Below, one piece after another: positions 10,745-24,003 of a stretch of DNA of 64,000 nt. Position 1 is the stretch's first letter; the number at the start of each line of letters is the position of its first letter. The stretch is taken from positions 28,266,481 to 28,330,480 of the forward strand of contig OX424561.1 of assembly GCA_949152475.1 (NCBI GenBank), given 5' to 3'. The notes below the pieces were generated by a model. The model was not told the origin of the DNA, searched no databases, and saw only the letters and a list, made by a program, of their open reading frames with translations. The stretch comes from Terebella lapidaria. Taxonomy: Eukaryota > Annelida > Polychaeta > Terebellida > Terebellidae. The translations under genes and the position numbers were made by a program.

Positions 10745-13700
10745 CCGCGGCACAGAAGCCGGTCATCTAGCGTCTCCTCCGGCGGCAGTACCCTCTCCTC
10801 CCGTGGCAGCACGACGTCCCATAGCTCACGCGGGAAGGGCGCGATCCGCTTCGTGCTGCCCACACCGCCGCCGGCTGGATCGGCGCCCCGACCCACTCCG
10901 CCCGTCCCGACCCCGGAGCAAGTGCAAGCCTCGGCGAGCGACCGACTGCGCGCTGCTATGGTCTTCCTCGAGAGTCACAGGCACATCCCCGAGTTGTTGG
11001 CCGAGTGGCCCTGCACCACTCTCAGGCAAGTTTCCTTTTTATGTGCATTTTGATTTTCAGCAAAAGAAACATTTGTAATGTATTGTACACGTAATGATAT
11101 TTAAGAAAATGACAAAACACAATGTGAACCAAAAGGCCCTATAGATATTAAACAATATATAGACAGATTATTTTCATTTTGGATATGATTAAATGGAATT
11201 CCTCAAATTTTCACATTACAAACGCAATGGCTCTGGCTTCTATACACAACAATAAACAGCCAAATATTATTTATTATCAAGTACAAATGTATGTTCAGTA
11301 TCACTGCCCTAAATATTTGTATACAACATGAAAGAAACGCGTAGAACCAGTTTGGCAAGGTTCTCAACATACTTATCCTGCGATAATTTTGCATACAAAC
11401 AGACCTATATCGCGATAGTTCACCAGTAGCCACAATATATTTATGGGCACTTTGTTGACACAAACACTTGACCTACATGTTCTTGTAGGCCAAGTCGGGC
11501 ACATCTGTATTCGTTAACAATATACATGTACACTGCTTCTCTGGTCATCGTCTGATCAGAGTATGTTATTTTCTGCAACGATTTTGATCAAACAAATATA
11601 CTACAGAATGAAATTTCATACATCGATTTGTGAACGTGTATCTTGAATGGGATAAAGCATGGGAAAATGGCACAATCTTGTATGCTTCAGAAAAGCTGAA
11701 ATGATGAACGTTTTTTATTTCATTTAAATATAAATATTCCAGGATAAACTGCTTCGCCGAAATGAAGCCAAAATTTTAATTCAAATTTTTGAATGAAAAG
11801 TCATTCTGTTTTTTTTTAATAAACATACACATATGTAGTTCAAGTCTGTAAAACTCAAGTATGTTGCAGAAGTGGTGAAATGCTTTAACTCATACGTTAT
11901 TGTATAGTTATACTGTACATGAATGTTTGCATATATCTGTGTAAAATATTTTTATTGCAATTTCATAATATACACAGACTAAACAAATTGTCTCCCAATG
12001 GTTGCTTCACTTTGACTGTTGGTGTATACACTCTATCAATGACATGTAAAATGTGAAAAAAAGATAACAATGAAATCACCTGAACAGGTGACGTCATATG
12101 ACGTCATATAGTAATGACGTCATTATAGATCAACAAACTTGAATTAGATCAACAAACTTGGTGTGAATTTATGTTCAAAAATTGAAACCTCAGAGATAAT
12201 TTTTATTTTGTAAATACGATGATTAGAGTATGCACTTTACATTGTATTTCTCACCTGCTGCTCGCTGTGTACACAGACTGTCTCAGATCCTGACACCCGA
12301 GGCCTGCGAGAGGGTCTTCCCGTCCCTGGATCAGCTCTGGTCCCTGATACTCCATGGCTGCCTGATCCGGACGCCGATCTGTCGGCTTCGCTGTCTGGAT
12401 CTCACTGACTTCGTCCCCTGTACGTATTGGGTATATTAATTTTTTTAATGTATTATATTGATACAAGCCTCAAAGTTCTACGGAGTAATGAAAGGAAGTA
12501 TATTTTATACAGTATATGTAATATGTAGCGCCGTACTGTTGGAATCTTGGACAAAATCTTGGATTTCTTGACTTGAACAGCAGGTTTTCATCGAGGCTCG
12601 CTCCAAAGGAGCGACTGAATTAGAGTAATGTCTGATGTGGGAGATTAAATCCCACTTCATCATTAGATTTCGTATAATCTTGTATAAAATACGTCACGGG
12701 ATGTCATGGTCATTCATGGGGCTTCAAGTCTGATATTGTTAATTAATGTTATTTGCAGCCAACACGATGATTTACACGGTGTTACAGCTTATCCCGCTAC
12801 TGTCGTATAGAGGCCAGCTACAAAGGGAAGACATCTACCAGAGAATCGTTACCAGACACGGTACATAGATACAGTAGCAACTCGTTAAACCGCAACCCGA
12901 TTAACCGAAATCTCGAAAGTAATTTTTGTAGCATATCTATGCACAGACCACAGATATTGATGATAATTAATTTCCAATATTCCAAAAAAAAAAAAAAAAA
13001 TCTACGATGTCCTCGAATGCTCTTGACCAAGTATTCTGCCTAACACTTTGACATAGTTATCAAACCCACATTGTTGTACATTTACCATCATACACATCAA
13101 TTCATTTTTCTGATATATTTACATGTTTATGGAATTCAACAATTGCCATACATGTACATCCCCAGGTCTAAGGGACCCTGATGTACTAGAGAACCTGCGC
13201 CAGTTCCTGGACAAAGTCCTCCGTCATCCCGTGTTCTCCCGGGGCCAGAGAGTCCACCTACCAGGTCTGTCAGGAATAGTAAAAACCATCGATGAATAGA
13301 TCTTAACGTAGTTCGCTACAAACAGGTAGGTAATGAAAAGTCATAATTTGAAAGCTACATCTTGAATATTATCTCTTCAAAATAACATATTTTATAGAGT
13401 AACTGATCAGCATTTTAATACTGAAAAGAAAATACGGGGTCACCGTGCTGGTTTCTTCGACATATTCGATCAAAAATCACAAACATTTACTAAAATGACT
13501 TAATTTATGGTATTATTACACATTATTTTTGCCCATATTCACATCTTGCATCTTGTTCTCCAAGAGAACGGATACGGTGACCCCCAATTTTTTTTCAGTT
13601 TTAGAATGCTGATCAGTTACTCTATAAAATATGTCATTTTGAAGCTCTAGATTTTGTTAATACAGTCATTTATTTTGAAAAAACTCTTTGACCCCCTCCC

Positions 13701-15475
13701 CTCACTGTTTGGAGCGGACTACCTTAAGCGAATAATTGATCGTAATTTAATTATCACTTATTTTAATTAATTGCTCAGAGTGTCTACTTCAAAAGAAAAC
13801 ATGGCGCATGTATAATATATACTGTATGTGTGTCTCTCTCTCTCTGTCGTTTGCAGGTCCGTTTGAGATCATACTAGACTATTTACCAGTGTCTGCCGAT
13901 AAACTATCACTCTACTGCTGGCTCATGTCATCATCTCTATATGACGTCACCAACGTGTTCATCAAAGTCAGAACTGCTATATTCACGTGAGTACCATTGT
14001 CTTAGTATCTATTATACTTACATCAGATGTACTCAAATATACATGTACCAAAAATAATACATGCACTGTGCGTTTCGAATACTGAATAACACAATGTTGT
14101 ACTTTGCAGCTACTCCACCGCTAATTCCGAGTTGACCCCGATTGACCCATTGCTACCTCTGGAGATGTTTGCCAGTAGTACTTGTGTTCAGGTGAATATC
14201 ACTTTCTAAATTACTTACATTGCATGTCTATGTTAAATACATACTATATGCAATGTTATTCCTCAAGGGAGAAATAGGCCTATACAGTGTACATACATGT
14301 ATTACAAACCAAGTGTCCTCTTTGTTGGTGGAGAAAAATTGTGATTGTTCCATTGTATAAGTATGTTCTAATGTAATTAGAGGTGGTGTTGGTATACTTC
14401 GATCTGTGCGTAACTGACATTTCCTTTATGTCTTCATGTCTGTCCATTTCAGGATCTCGAAGGTTTAGCAGTTGACGAAGTTCCCACCAAACACATCAGC
14501 AAAGTCCTCCACGAGACGCTGCCGAGGTTGTTGCGCCGGAGTTTCAAACTGAACAAGCTCGCGTTGAGCAATAGTGGTGCTGACTTCTCAGAACCTACCC
14601 TTCTGGAGGGGCTGACTTCGCTCGTGATTTCTTGCTCAGGTCTCCGTAGACTTGACCTATCTAGGTCAAAGTTGCAAGGCATGCTGGGGCACGTGCTGGA
14701 GAGCACATCACTTCCTCTAGAGTTCCTCAACTTGACCGGATGTTGTCTCGACGATGATGACCTCGCTGTCATTTTCCATTCCAAACATTCCACGCATTTG
14801 AAGGATGTCAACCTCTCCTACGTGTATTCTAGTAGGTGTGTGGACTGTATGTCGTCATCTTCTACGGGTGGGCCCCTCACAGGACGAGATGTCAACCATA
14901 ACACCTGCCAATGGGACATACCAAGTGATGATGGTGATCTGGAAGAGGTCGTCTCGCCACGAGGAGGTCCTTCTTTAGACTTCTGGAAGAGTCAGACCAG
15001 CATATCCAGTCCAAGAATTAAGACCGATGAGAAACACACAGAGGACCGTCGTCTGTACAGTATGATATTCTCCAAAATCCACCACTTACCTCGCTTGATC
15101 ATCTTAGATCTCATGACGGAGACCTTCGGAGACTTTCGCGTGGACGGCGAGAGTCTTCACGTGCTCACATCTTCACTAGAGCGACTTCCCGCGCTGAAGC
15201 AACTCAACGTCCAGCGTATACCGCTTTGGGACGAAGACATTTACTCGCTCGTGGGAGCCGTCTCAAAGATCCCGTCGTTGCAAAGCTTGTCCCTCACGAG
15301 GTCCCGCGAGGCTCCCACGATGCAACAAGCGGACAGGTTCCAGTTCTCCAAGCGAATGTACGCAGCAAGACGCGGAAAACTCCTGAGAACTTTCATCGAG
15401 AATTTCGGGGAGGATAGCGACCAGGTCGGCGGAGATCGAGAGTCAGACTCGGGGGAATCCACGGGTGTGCCATGA
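10745..15475 (+). CDS. PRAME/LRRC14-like leucine-rich-repeat protein, seven exons seen
   Basis: Proposed exons are 10745-11025, 12277-12419, 12759-12860, 13166-13264, 13857-13986, 14110-14191 and 14453-15475; all junctions agree in phase. The protein opens with a Ser/Arg- and Pro-rich stretch. It then has PELLAEWPCTTLR and RLRCLDLTDF, which resemble the start of LRRC14 and PRAME (human PRAME has MVQAWPF and LQVLDL). The last exon holds leucine-rich repeats such as LRRLDLSRSKLQG and LPLEFLNLTGCCLDDDDL, matching the family's PLETLSITNC repeat. Family members are often substrate receptors of Cullin-RING ubiquitin ligases; that role here is inferred. The first intron uses a GC donor (CAG|GCAAGT). 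An upstream first exon is likely missing from my model because the first visible exon starts at an acceptor. It could instead be an LRRC41-like relative. Confidence 0.8.
12076..12122. promoter_or_regulatory. E-box palindrome followed by three full CRE sites in intron 1
   Basis: TCACCTGAACAGGTGA at 12076-12091 is a perfect inverted pair of CACCTG/CAGGTG E-boxes. TGACGTCA, the full palindromic CREB/ATF site, follows at 12089-12096, 12099-12106 and 12115-12122. Three perfect eight-base sites within 34 bases are unlikely by chance in AT-rich DNA. The cluster lies in the first intron of the PRAME-like gene and may be an enhancer or alternative promoter; its function is inferred only from the motifs. 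Confidence 0.5.
13379..13646. mobile_element. Small inverted-repeat element (MITE-like) in PRAME-like gene intron
   Basis: About 49 bases at 13379-13427 return as their reverse complement at 13597-13646 with few mismatches; the shared core is TATAGAGTAACTGATCAGCA. The roughly 270-bp unit could fold into a hairpin and sits in the intron between the fourth and fifth visible exons. No target duplication was resolved. Confidence 0.55.
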
Positions 15476-15590
15476 TAACAATTCATAGTCATCTATGGGG
15501 CCATCATGATAACAATTGATAGAAATCCATGGGAGCATCATGATAACAATTCATAAAATCCACGGGGAGCATCATGATAAAGATACAATT
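15470..15590 (+). repeat. Short tandem repeat just after the PRAME-like stop codon
   Basis: About four imperfect copies of a 33-36-base unit containing CATCATGATAACAATT begin at the stop codon and run into the 3' untranslated region. They are degenerate and show no further structure. Confidence 0.6.
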
Positions 15591-15938
15591 GCTTTCACCA
15601 TGGTCGTAGGACTTTCTGGGATCATCCTGATCACACCAGTATTATGCATGTACATTTATATTTGATGTTTTTGATCCAGCCTCATCATCTAGCTCATTTC
15701 ATCAAACATTATTCTGAGCTGGGTAGGCCTGTGTTAAGGTCCTTATAAACTCGTAAATCCCACCTCTCTGTATTCCCAAAGGTTCAATGGAATGTAGAAA
15801 ACTATTAATTTTGTCACATTTATAACCAAATTATCGAATTTCGTGATTTCAATCAAATCGACTAGTTATACATGTTTAGATTTATTTGTTCATTTGTGGT
15901 GCTACACATCAGTTTCTCGTTCACAGGGTATGAAGTCA

Positions 15939-15944
15939 AATAAA
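15939..15944 (+). terminator. Possible polyadenylation signal of PRAME-like gene
   Basis: AATAAA is followed by an A-run about 465 bases after the stop codon. It is the first canonical hexamer I noticed downstream; actual cleavage is unverified. Confidence 0.35.
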
Positions 15945-18149
15945 AAAAAACATTGAATCATTAGTATATCGGTGGCTTTTCATATTCTGTACGTATCGGG
16001 CACAGAAACCCCACACAATTTATATTTATAAATATAATTTGGTGTCTCGAAGACATTACATGATGTCTGAGTATTCATTTTCTGTCCTGTATTGAAGTGA
16101 TCATGCCCTTGATACTGCGCCATGAATCAAACTTTGAGTTATCATTCAGATATCACATAATATTAAGCTGTGTCTTTCGGGACGACAAACTTCCGACAGG
16201 CGGGGAAAATGGTGAAAATGGTGTCGTTAAAATGTAATGAAAAGGGTCAATAATAATGTAGTTAATTGGTGGGAAAATGATTCTGCCGTCATCGTAAGGA
16301 TGGAAAGTTCTGGTAACAAACAATGTCTTTCCAGTTATCCATTCGGAGTTAAGTTGAGAAATGCGATTGTCATTAAGTAGCATGGATCTATCACATAGTT
16401 CATGGAATTTGTTTTCAATTAGGCATATGCCTAATTACTTTTCAGTTCTGCAGACATGAGAATAGAACGTCGTAGTCAAAACAAACGACGGTTACGGTAA
16501 ACAATTGTCGCTTTGTTTTGATTTTCAAATGAAACCAAGGCTTATTCTGAAGTGCATCCTCAGCGTGTGCATATATATTCCAAGCACCATTGTCAAACAC
16601 ACGCCAACAGGGTGTCACACATTGCTTTCTCATTTGAATACATGTAATGTGTAGGTTCTGTCGCCTAACATGTAAACAGAGAGCCGACTTTTCTGATATC
16701 GTGTCTATGAGAGCCGGGGAGTGACGCTATATCCTGCGTCCTGATCAATCGCTTCTCAAGGTCAAAAGAATGATCGTAGCTTCAGGATATTTACGAACAT
16801 ACTCTCAAAGAAAAAGATACACATTATTATTCTGTGAAATAGATCAAATTTTGAACAATTTCTATATTGTATGATATGCCATCACTAGGCATTGGGAATG
16901 AAACGCAAGTATCACAATTTTATGAGCATTTTTGTGTATTCATGACAATAATGAAATGGGCATGATTGGGACTACCCTGTCACAAAAAATTCACCATACA
17001 TGTACGACTGCAAATATTAATAAGCCTTTTGTTACTTTGTCGCAAGCCATATCATGACATATGAGGAATGTCCGTATTATGTCAGTAGACTGAATAAAAC
17101 CTCATGAAACTGAGAAAGGAAGTATGATACTGGGAAAGAGTCAAGAAAGAAACGCAGTAGATTGATATTGGTCCGACTTCTTTGTCTATATAAAGATTGC
17201 CCAATCACGAGTCTCATTCGTTTTCTATTTGAAGTACATTGTTAGCAAATATGGTTTGTCGAACAATCAGCGTGATTGAAGGCTCTTGATGTGGCTTAAG
17301 ATTTTATTTGCTGCGATGTCTTGTTGTGATGAATTGTTACGCGAACACACAATACTATATTATTATAATGCACGGTGTGTATGTATGAGCTATGCGAGGG
17401 AGGAACAAGGAAGACGCCGTTTTATATCAACAGTTATGAATCGAACGATGCCGTGTGATGGTTTGATGTGGGAGCAGGAAATATTCAACCGCGTGGATTT
17501 TAATCCTGTTTTAAACCAAGTGTTTCGAGCATTTTTTCCTCATTTTTTGCTATAAGAGGATTCATATTCTGGGTTGAGACATAATATTCCATTTGCTGGA
17601 ATATAATTTATAAGTTCATGAGTTTTCAGGTTATGTACAAATCACGTTCTCCATATGCTGGACTTGGTCCGTATGTAGGTCTTCTGTCGCGATGTACTTG
17701 ATTCCAGTAAATCACAGTCCAGATCTGAGGAGAGATCTGCTGGAATGATCCCGTGACTAGAACGTCCGGTCACCGGGAAACGGCCGGGAAGAATCCCCGT
17801 GTGGCTAGGGCTTGCGTGGCGGCTCGTGTGTACTGATCCTATGAAAGTATCTTCGGTTAGATCATCTAAAATCAACAAAATTTTCAAAAACGGTCCTCAA
17901 TAATGATGATATCTCAAAAATTGTCTCCGTGTTTTGAAAAATTAATTGCAAACATGTACATGATGAGCATAAATAACATAAATAAAACCCTTATGTTTCA
18001 GATCAGGAAGTTGTTGCAAATTGGTTTCAATTTGAGAGACTGAATCATCCTAAAATTAGTGCAACCATGCGATGGTCAGATTTCCTTTGATGAGAATGGG
18101 CGGCCCCATATCCCCAATTCAGAATGTGTACATGTACCTCAATGTCTAG
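15945..18149. other. Intergenic DNA, no gene recognised
   Basis: Frames such as the 89-codon one at 17286-17555 have no splice-site or domain support. No inverted or tandem repeat of note was seen until the fold-back arm that begins near 18,150. Confidence 0.5.
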
Positions 18150-19630
18150 TGGCATACTCGTAGTCCGTGGGCCAAATCAACTATTCATACCATTTTTATG
18201 GACCAAGGGGGACCTATATTTTCTGAAAGCCCTGAGTCTGTAGTTCATAAAAATAATGGGGGGGCCATTTTTAAAATGATGCTTTGGGTGATTTTTTGGT
18301 TGCCATAGCAACAGTATGGGTGGGAATATTTCAAATATGCACAGACAGCAAATAACCATTCCGCAGAGCCTATATTGTATATTTTATGAAAATTTACATC
18401 CATTTTGATAGATTTGAAGATGCTCTATCCGACAAGATAGTTTTCATGATCTGCCAATACATAGTTGTCATGGTAACCTGCATGGCAACGAAAAAAATGC
18501 TTTTATCATCGAAGTTTCACACAACTTATTTAAATATTTTTATTCTGAAATGTAAAAAAAAAAATCAATAAATATTTGTTTTATTGAATTGTCCATGCAC
18601 ACTGAACTCATGACAATAAAATAAAACACCGGGATAACTTATGTCATGCCTCGGTATCTATGGTTACATATTGAACTTTCATATAGTATAAGGGTGTAAA
18701 AATCGTTCAATTTGATAACGGTGGGGCAGACATATATAGACATCTGAAAGGATTGTGGTAACAGCATTAAAATGGACACAAATGATGCCAATGACACATG
18801 GTTTCGTTTTGGGTTTAGGGCCATGCCGGATTTTTCATTATTCCGGAATTTTGACGGAAAATTCAAGATGGCTGCCATGCTTGTTGTTGAATCTAGTTAT
18901 TGCAATATCTCAGCTAATAATTGCAGTAAGATGATAAATAATGGGTCTATTCCTATGTTTTCAGGCACGCAGAAGTCGATTCTAGGGTCTGTTTCACACT
19001 AAAAGTTCCACAATAATGCATTCGTCATTTTTTGTTGAAAATGAGTGGAAAAATCCAAGATGGTGAACACAATTCGCAGTCACATTACGATGTTGCGATA
19101 GCCCAGCCAGTATTTGCAATAAGATAATGAATAGCAGGTCTATTTGTATGTTTTCTGACATGCAAAACTTGGGGCAACTTTGTTTCACTAAATGCATAAC
19201 TTGTCATTCTTTGTTGAAAATGAGTGAAAAAAACCAAGATGGCCACCGCAATTTGCAGTTGATTCACGCTATTGCCATATCCCGGTCAATATTCGCACAA
19301 AGATGATGAATAGTAGATATATTCCTATGTTTTCAAGCATGCAGAAACCGAGTGCGAGGTCTGATAAACAGCAGGTCTAATCTACTGTTTTCAAGCATGC
19401 ATAAGTCGAGTATGTAGTCTGTTCTTCAATAAATACAAAATTTGTCATTTTTCGTTGGAAATGAGAGTAAAAATCCAAGATGGCCAATACAATTCACAGC
19501 TGAATCAAGATGTTGCAATATCCCGACCAATATTTGCATTCAGATGATGAAAAGCAGGTCTATTGCTATGTTTTCAGGCATGACAAAATTCTTCTCTGAT
19601 AGGCCTACACTTAGAAGACGTTTGTGACGG
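18150..19630 (+). repeat. Left arm of a long inverted-repeat (fold-back) structure
   Basis: This stretch is the reverse complement, with roughly 90-95% similarity by eye, of 35,725 to about 37,120. Shared landmarks include peptide-like frames at 18386-18571 and 18772-19002, mirrored at 36700-36882 and 36266-36496. From about 18,840 it holds four diverged tandem units of about 185 bp, each with an AAGATGGC-type core and a segment like GCAGGTCTATT. It is probably half of a large non-autonomous transposon. Confidence 0.75.
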
Positions 19631-22270
19631 TCCAAGAGCTCTGAAATAATGGCCTTTCCACTCAATGACCATACTTTGTATGGTGATTGGGACAAACCAA
19701 TCTTTTCTCTGAAGAGTCAAGTTTATTGGATCCAACCGAATAACCAATAAAGAACCTCAGATTGCCATCATTTACCAACTTAGAATTCTTTTTGGATTAC
19801 ATGCTGCAAGTTTTGTCTCAATCATGTGGAAAAATTGAAAATGATTGTGCTAACATTCACATGAATTTCTGTAAATACAATATACATATGATGTTCAACA
19901 GTTGTCCAATCTAGCGCCTTCAGTTCCGTGGTTATATAATACTTCAAGCTATTTCCTGTGATCAAAGGGACATTGTTGCTATGTACCGCCTTTTGCAGGT
20001 ACAACTGAAATCGTAAAATCTGTACATTGGATTTTTTCGCATATTTGGAAGTGATCTTTCGAATGCGTCGCAGGACATGAAGTTATGGAGATGCTTGTAA
20101 CAAGCTCTTAAGATTAGCGTAACATTTATATCCATGGTCAGGTGTTGTCTTTGACTAATCCAAGGTAGAAGCACTGTCCATGGCACTCACAGGTGTGTAA
20201 CCTACTTCAACATCCAAGAGGCATCCAAGACAACGTCAATGCATTCTGGTTTGAGATGACTCTTGTACATACATGTACTAAATGATTACGACGAGAGACA
20301 GATCTGTGAGGTTCACCAACAGTATTGCTCGTACTTTTCTTCCGATGATGTACGCGTGAGCGGGAAAGCAAGAGTCACGACAGGGCAAACACCCCTGATG
20401 TTGAATTTTGTTCAGTATAATATCGAAATCAACCATGTCTAACGCGGTTGAGTGAAGAGGTCCATTGTAACGATAAACACACTTTGGTAAGCGCTTTGCA
20501 TTTGATCTGCCGGCTGATTCTGATGCATTTGAGCAACTAGTCGTCTTTTGACGATTCTTTTAGTAAGCTTGGTGATGTACTTTTTGGGGAACCTCCTGCG
20601 TGTACATTGCAGTCCCGAAATTCAAAGTTATTTTGTTTTGGCTGGATTTTCTGACTCTAATGTCCATACTGGACTCGTGTACCCAGGCCAATCCATAGTG
20701 ACGCCAAAGACCTTGACATGGTATACATGTATGCTTGATGTTGTAGTTCTCTGGTAGTAACTCATGGATCAGAATGTCATCCTTGAGTACCAGGCCATAT
20801 TTTTGATATGCCAATGACATCAAAAGTTCCTGTGACATAAACTGTGACATAGTGATGCTACTTCGGCTTTTATTGAGTGTGCATAGTTAAGACAGATATT
20901 CAAATGAATAGTGAGACTGAATGAGCAAGATTGATCACACTGGGTTCCTGGTAATGTTACATAGAAAAGCGTATATCGTTTTTGAGCCAGCCACTGGGTT
21001 CTTGAAGTCCATGAGGATGAGCTCGATAATTTTATTTCCAGACATATCTACATAATTTTACGGCAATGGCTGTGAGACTTTTATGGAGGTCCATGTACCA
21101 CCAGGAAAGAAGCCTATTGACGTCATTCAACCTTTGACCCAGAGCTCAGAAGATCCCTGAGGCTTCTGAGATTGAAATAGACTATATTTTTGGATCCGAA
21201 ATCGTACACGCTCTCTTTGGAGTATGTTAGGTGAAGCTTGACCTAATTTTCATTTGCGAGTCAGCAATTTTTTTTGATAGCTCAGAAATGATCGTCGTAG
21301 CGTAAAAAACGAGCATTATATCCAGATGGGTCGACCAAGACAAAAATTTCTTTGGGGCTCGTTTGGTGAATTTTGACCTTGTCCTTCTTTATTTTTGCCA
21401 AGTCAGCATTTCATTTTTGTCTATATCTCGGAAATGGTGCATCGTATAACAGAAGTAGCATTATTTCCGGACTCGTCGCTCTATACAAGCATTTCATCAG
21501 GGTATGTTGGGCGAACTTTGACCGTGACCTCAATTTTTCTTTGCTAAGTTAGCATTTTTTACTGTTGTTGATATCTCGGAAATGGTGCTTCGTAGAGTGA
21601 AACAGGCATTATTTCAAAATGTGTCACACTAGATAAACATCTCTTAGTTTGTCACTAACTTTGATCTTGACCTATTTTTTTTTCTTTTTGCTGAGTCAGC
21701 AATTTCATCTAGGGAACGGTGTATCATAGATATGAATGAACTTCGCCCCAGACGAATATGTCTTAGGGATATTAGGGGTGATGTTGTCCTCCACACAATT
21801 TTTACGCCCGAGATGGCAATTTGTGTTATCGTTAATATATCGGATTTTTTTTTTTGTGAGTCGCAATTTTTTCATGTTTATCGGTCTCGGAACGTTGAGT
21901 GGAACGAACATTATTTCAGAGCTTTGGGACAACAACAAACGTCTTTATAGGGTGTTAAGGATGGATTCTGTCTGTCAACTATTCTCTCCTGCTGAGTGAG
22001 ATTTTTGTGTTTCAATTGATATCTCGGAAACGGAGCACTGTACAGCTGAATGGACAGTGTTTTCGGACACGTGCCTAGGTGAAATATCTTGCAGGAATCA
22101 GGGATGAACTTCGTTCTCTTCTCCAGTTTTTTTTTCAACATGTCCTATTAGGGGCTCCGTAACTTCGACCCTGCTCCAATGTATACGGCCGAGTCTCAGT
22201 CGACATTGTGTCTTCTCGTTATTCACACTGAATGCCTTCAAGGCCTATAGGCCTATGATGTCTATAATGC
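19631..22270. other. Spacer between fold-back arms, with diverged 140-150-bp tandem units
   Basis: From about 21,270 to 22,180 six or seven degenerate units recur, each with a core like ATATCTCGGAAATGG followed by GCATTATTTC. They look like an old minisatellite core of a non-autonomous element. A minus-strand stretch around 20,560-21,080 has weak protein-like signal, treated separately. No intact gene is visible. Confidence 0.5.
20560..21080 (-). pseudogene. Possible decayed fragment resembling mitochondrial ribosomal protein L9 (very tentative)
   Basis: Two minus-strand pieces have weak resemblance to animal MRPL9: one reading KIIELILMDFKNPV, compare LELILTQ in MRPL9, and one reading KYGLVLKDDILIHELLPEN, compare a GVVVAPHTLKLPEEP-like stretch. 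They are out of frame with each other and separated by stops. If real it would be an old intronless retrocopy. The match is from memory and short, so chance similarity is quite possible. Confidence 0.15.
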
Positions 22271-22743
22271 TGGGAACATAGGCTCATACATGATACTCAT
22301 ACATTATGTTCAGGATGTTGAATTGTTTGGGTATGAGGATTATTTGCTGGTGGCCATCTTGGATGTTTCCATTTATTTTGTATTTATAGCAAAACATATC
22401 CCCGCAATCGACTCCTGCATGCCCAGAAACATAGGACCTGCTATTTATTGTTGTAGTGCAAATATTGACCGAGATATTGTAACATCGTAATTTAACTGCG
22501 AATTGTGGTCGCCAACGTGTATTTTTCCACTCATTTCCAATAAAAAAAAACGACATATTGTGCATTTATTGCTCAAACAGACTCCATATTCGGCTTCTGC
22601 ATGCTTGAAAACATAGAAATAGACCTGCTATTCATCACCTTAGTGCAAATTTTGGCTCCGAAATGGCAATAACGTGAATCAACTGCAAATTGTGGCGGTC
22701 ATTCGGGATTTTTTTTTCACTCAATTCCAACAAAGAATGATAT
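22271..22743 (-). repeat. Right fold-back arm, inner part, cut off by the LTR element
   Basis: The 185-bp-type units of the left arm recur here in reverse orientation (for example GACCTGCTATTTATTG and GGCCATCTTGGATG). The arm stops at ATAT (22740-22743), where the LTR retrotransposon begins. It resumes after the matching ATAT at 35,721, so the two pieces were one arm before insertion. Confidence 0.75.
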
Positions 22744-23498
22744 TGTGAAGAATACGGTTCACTGGCCCGTATCAGGCCGAATGTCTGAGATGTTGTGTTA
22801 CAGACCAACAAGCCGGCAGTTCAATTCAAACTGTTTATTGTGGTGCTAATGTCCAATGTTCAATCACACACACCACAATCGGGGCCGCTCACACCTACGT
22901 CGGTGATTTCCCAGTCGAAGTATCCTAAATATTATAGTCCTCTGTATATATACAACAGTTTATATATCCACGTTATATCAGCTTTTATATTTCTTTATAT
23001 GATCATGGCCGTTCTTCTTGGTACAACATATAATGCGACCGTCTTCATTGATCATTTCTACTCAACTGCGCAAATAACTGGGGCCGAGAGATCATGTGTC
23101 TGTGTAATTTTCCGCCAAGTGTAAGCGGTGTTGTGATAGGTTGAATGTATGCTGCAATGCGCTGATGTCACCGGGAAAGTGGGTTTCCCCGGCTCGTGTT
23201 AATACTTGTAATGCCTGTATCTGTGCACGTGATGTGTGGAGTATGTGTGTCAAGTTCTATGTTTAGAAGTCAGTGCATGTGAAGGTCAAGGTCGAGTAAA
23301 CGGGGCCGAGTGTACTGAACTAGCGGGGCCGCAGGTGCGTGGTTTGACCTGTGTGTGTAACCATGACTACATGGAGTTTATGCTTGTGATCGTATAGTAT
23401 GTACCTGTCCTGTATGTAAGTCATGTAGAATGAATGTTTGTTGTGGAAATGTGTAGTGCGCGGGAGGGACGGGAGTTACAGTCGCTAAAATTACTACA
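22744..23498 (-). repeat. 3' LTR of the Ty3/gypsy element
   Basis: This 755-bp repeat is nearly identical to 34962-35720. It starts TGTGAAGAATACGG and ends ATTACTACA on the plus strand. The element is coded on the minus strand, so this copy is the 3' LTR. Confidence 0.95.
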
Positions 23499-23513
23499 TA
23501 ACACCCCTTCATT
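23499..23513 (-). other. Polypurine tract candidate
   Basis: On the coding strand AATGAAGGGGTGTTA directly precedes the 3' LTR, the position where such elements prime plus-strand DNA synthesis. It is only moderately purine-rich. Confidence 0.5.
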
Positions 23514-24003
23514 AATCCTACGCCCTCGGGATTACCCTCCCCGGACCCTACCGTCGCCAAAAACTAAACAATAAAAAGCTAAGAAGTCCTAAAGGTCAAA
23601 CCCAAAAACACTCACACACACACGCCGCGCGAAATGAGAAAACACTTCATACAATAAAAATTCCTAACTGTCAAAATAAACGTCAGCAGTCAGTCCGTCA
23701 ACAGTCTCTACGATGATACATATACAAATACATGCACTACAATGAATGGAATGAATTATATGAAATGGAATGTATAAAGACAAAACTCCTCGACATTCTC
23801 TAGTAGAATGGAAAAAATCACTCTTTAAAGTTCATTGCTGGAATAAAATGATTATTAAACTTAACTAAATTACATGTATAAAAACGAAATGCCGTGACTA
23901 GGATAATATTGTTATTTACAACTATTTACACAAATAACCTGTGACCAGGATGATTGGTCATCACTGGGCCGCATCGAAGGGGGCCGAACAGTTCAGGGTC
24001 GAA

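Noticed and set aside
12869-12930. Sequence like CAGTAGCAACTCGTTAAACC, reminiscent of pogo/Tigger transposon ends
   Set aside because: Only one end is visible and it has several mismatches to the familiar CAGTAGAACCTCG start; no matching inverted end was found within the intron.
16700-17700. Possible small RNA or tRNA gene in the spacer
   Set aside because: No A/B box pair with a cloverleaf fold could be found by eye; nothing supported.
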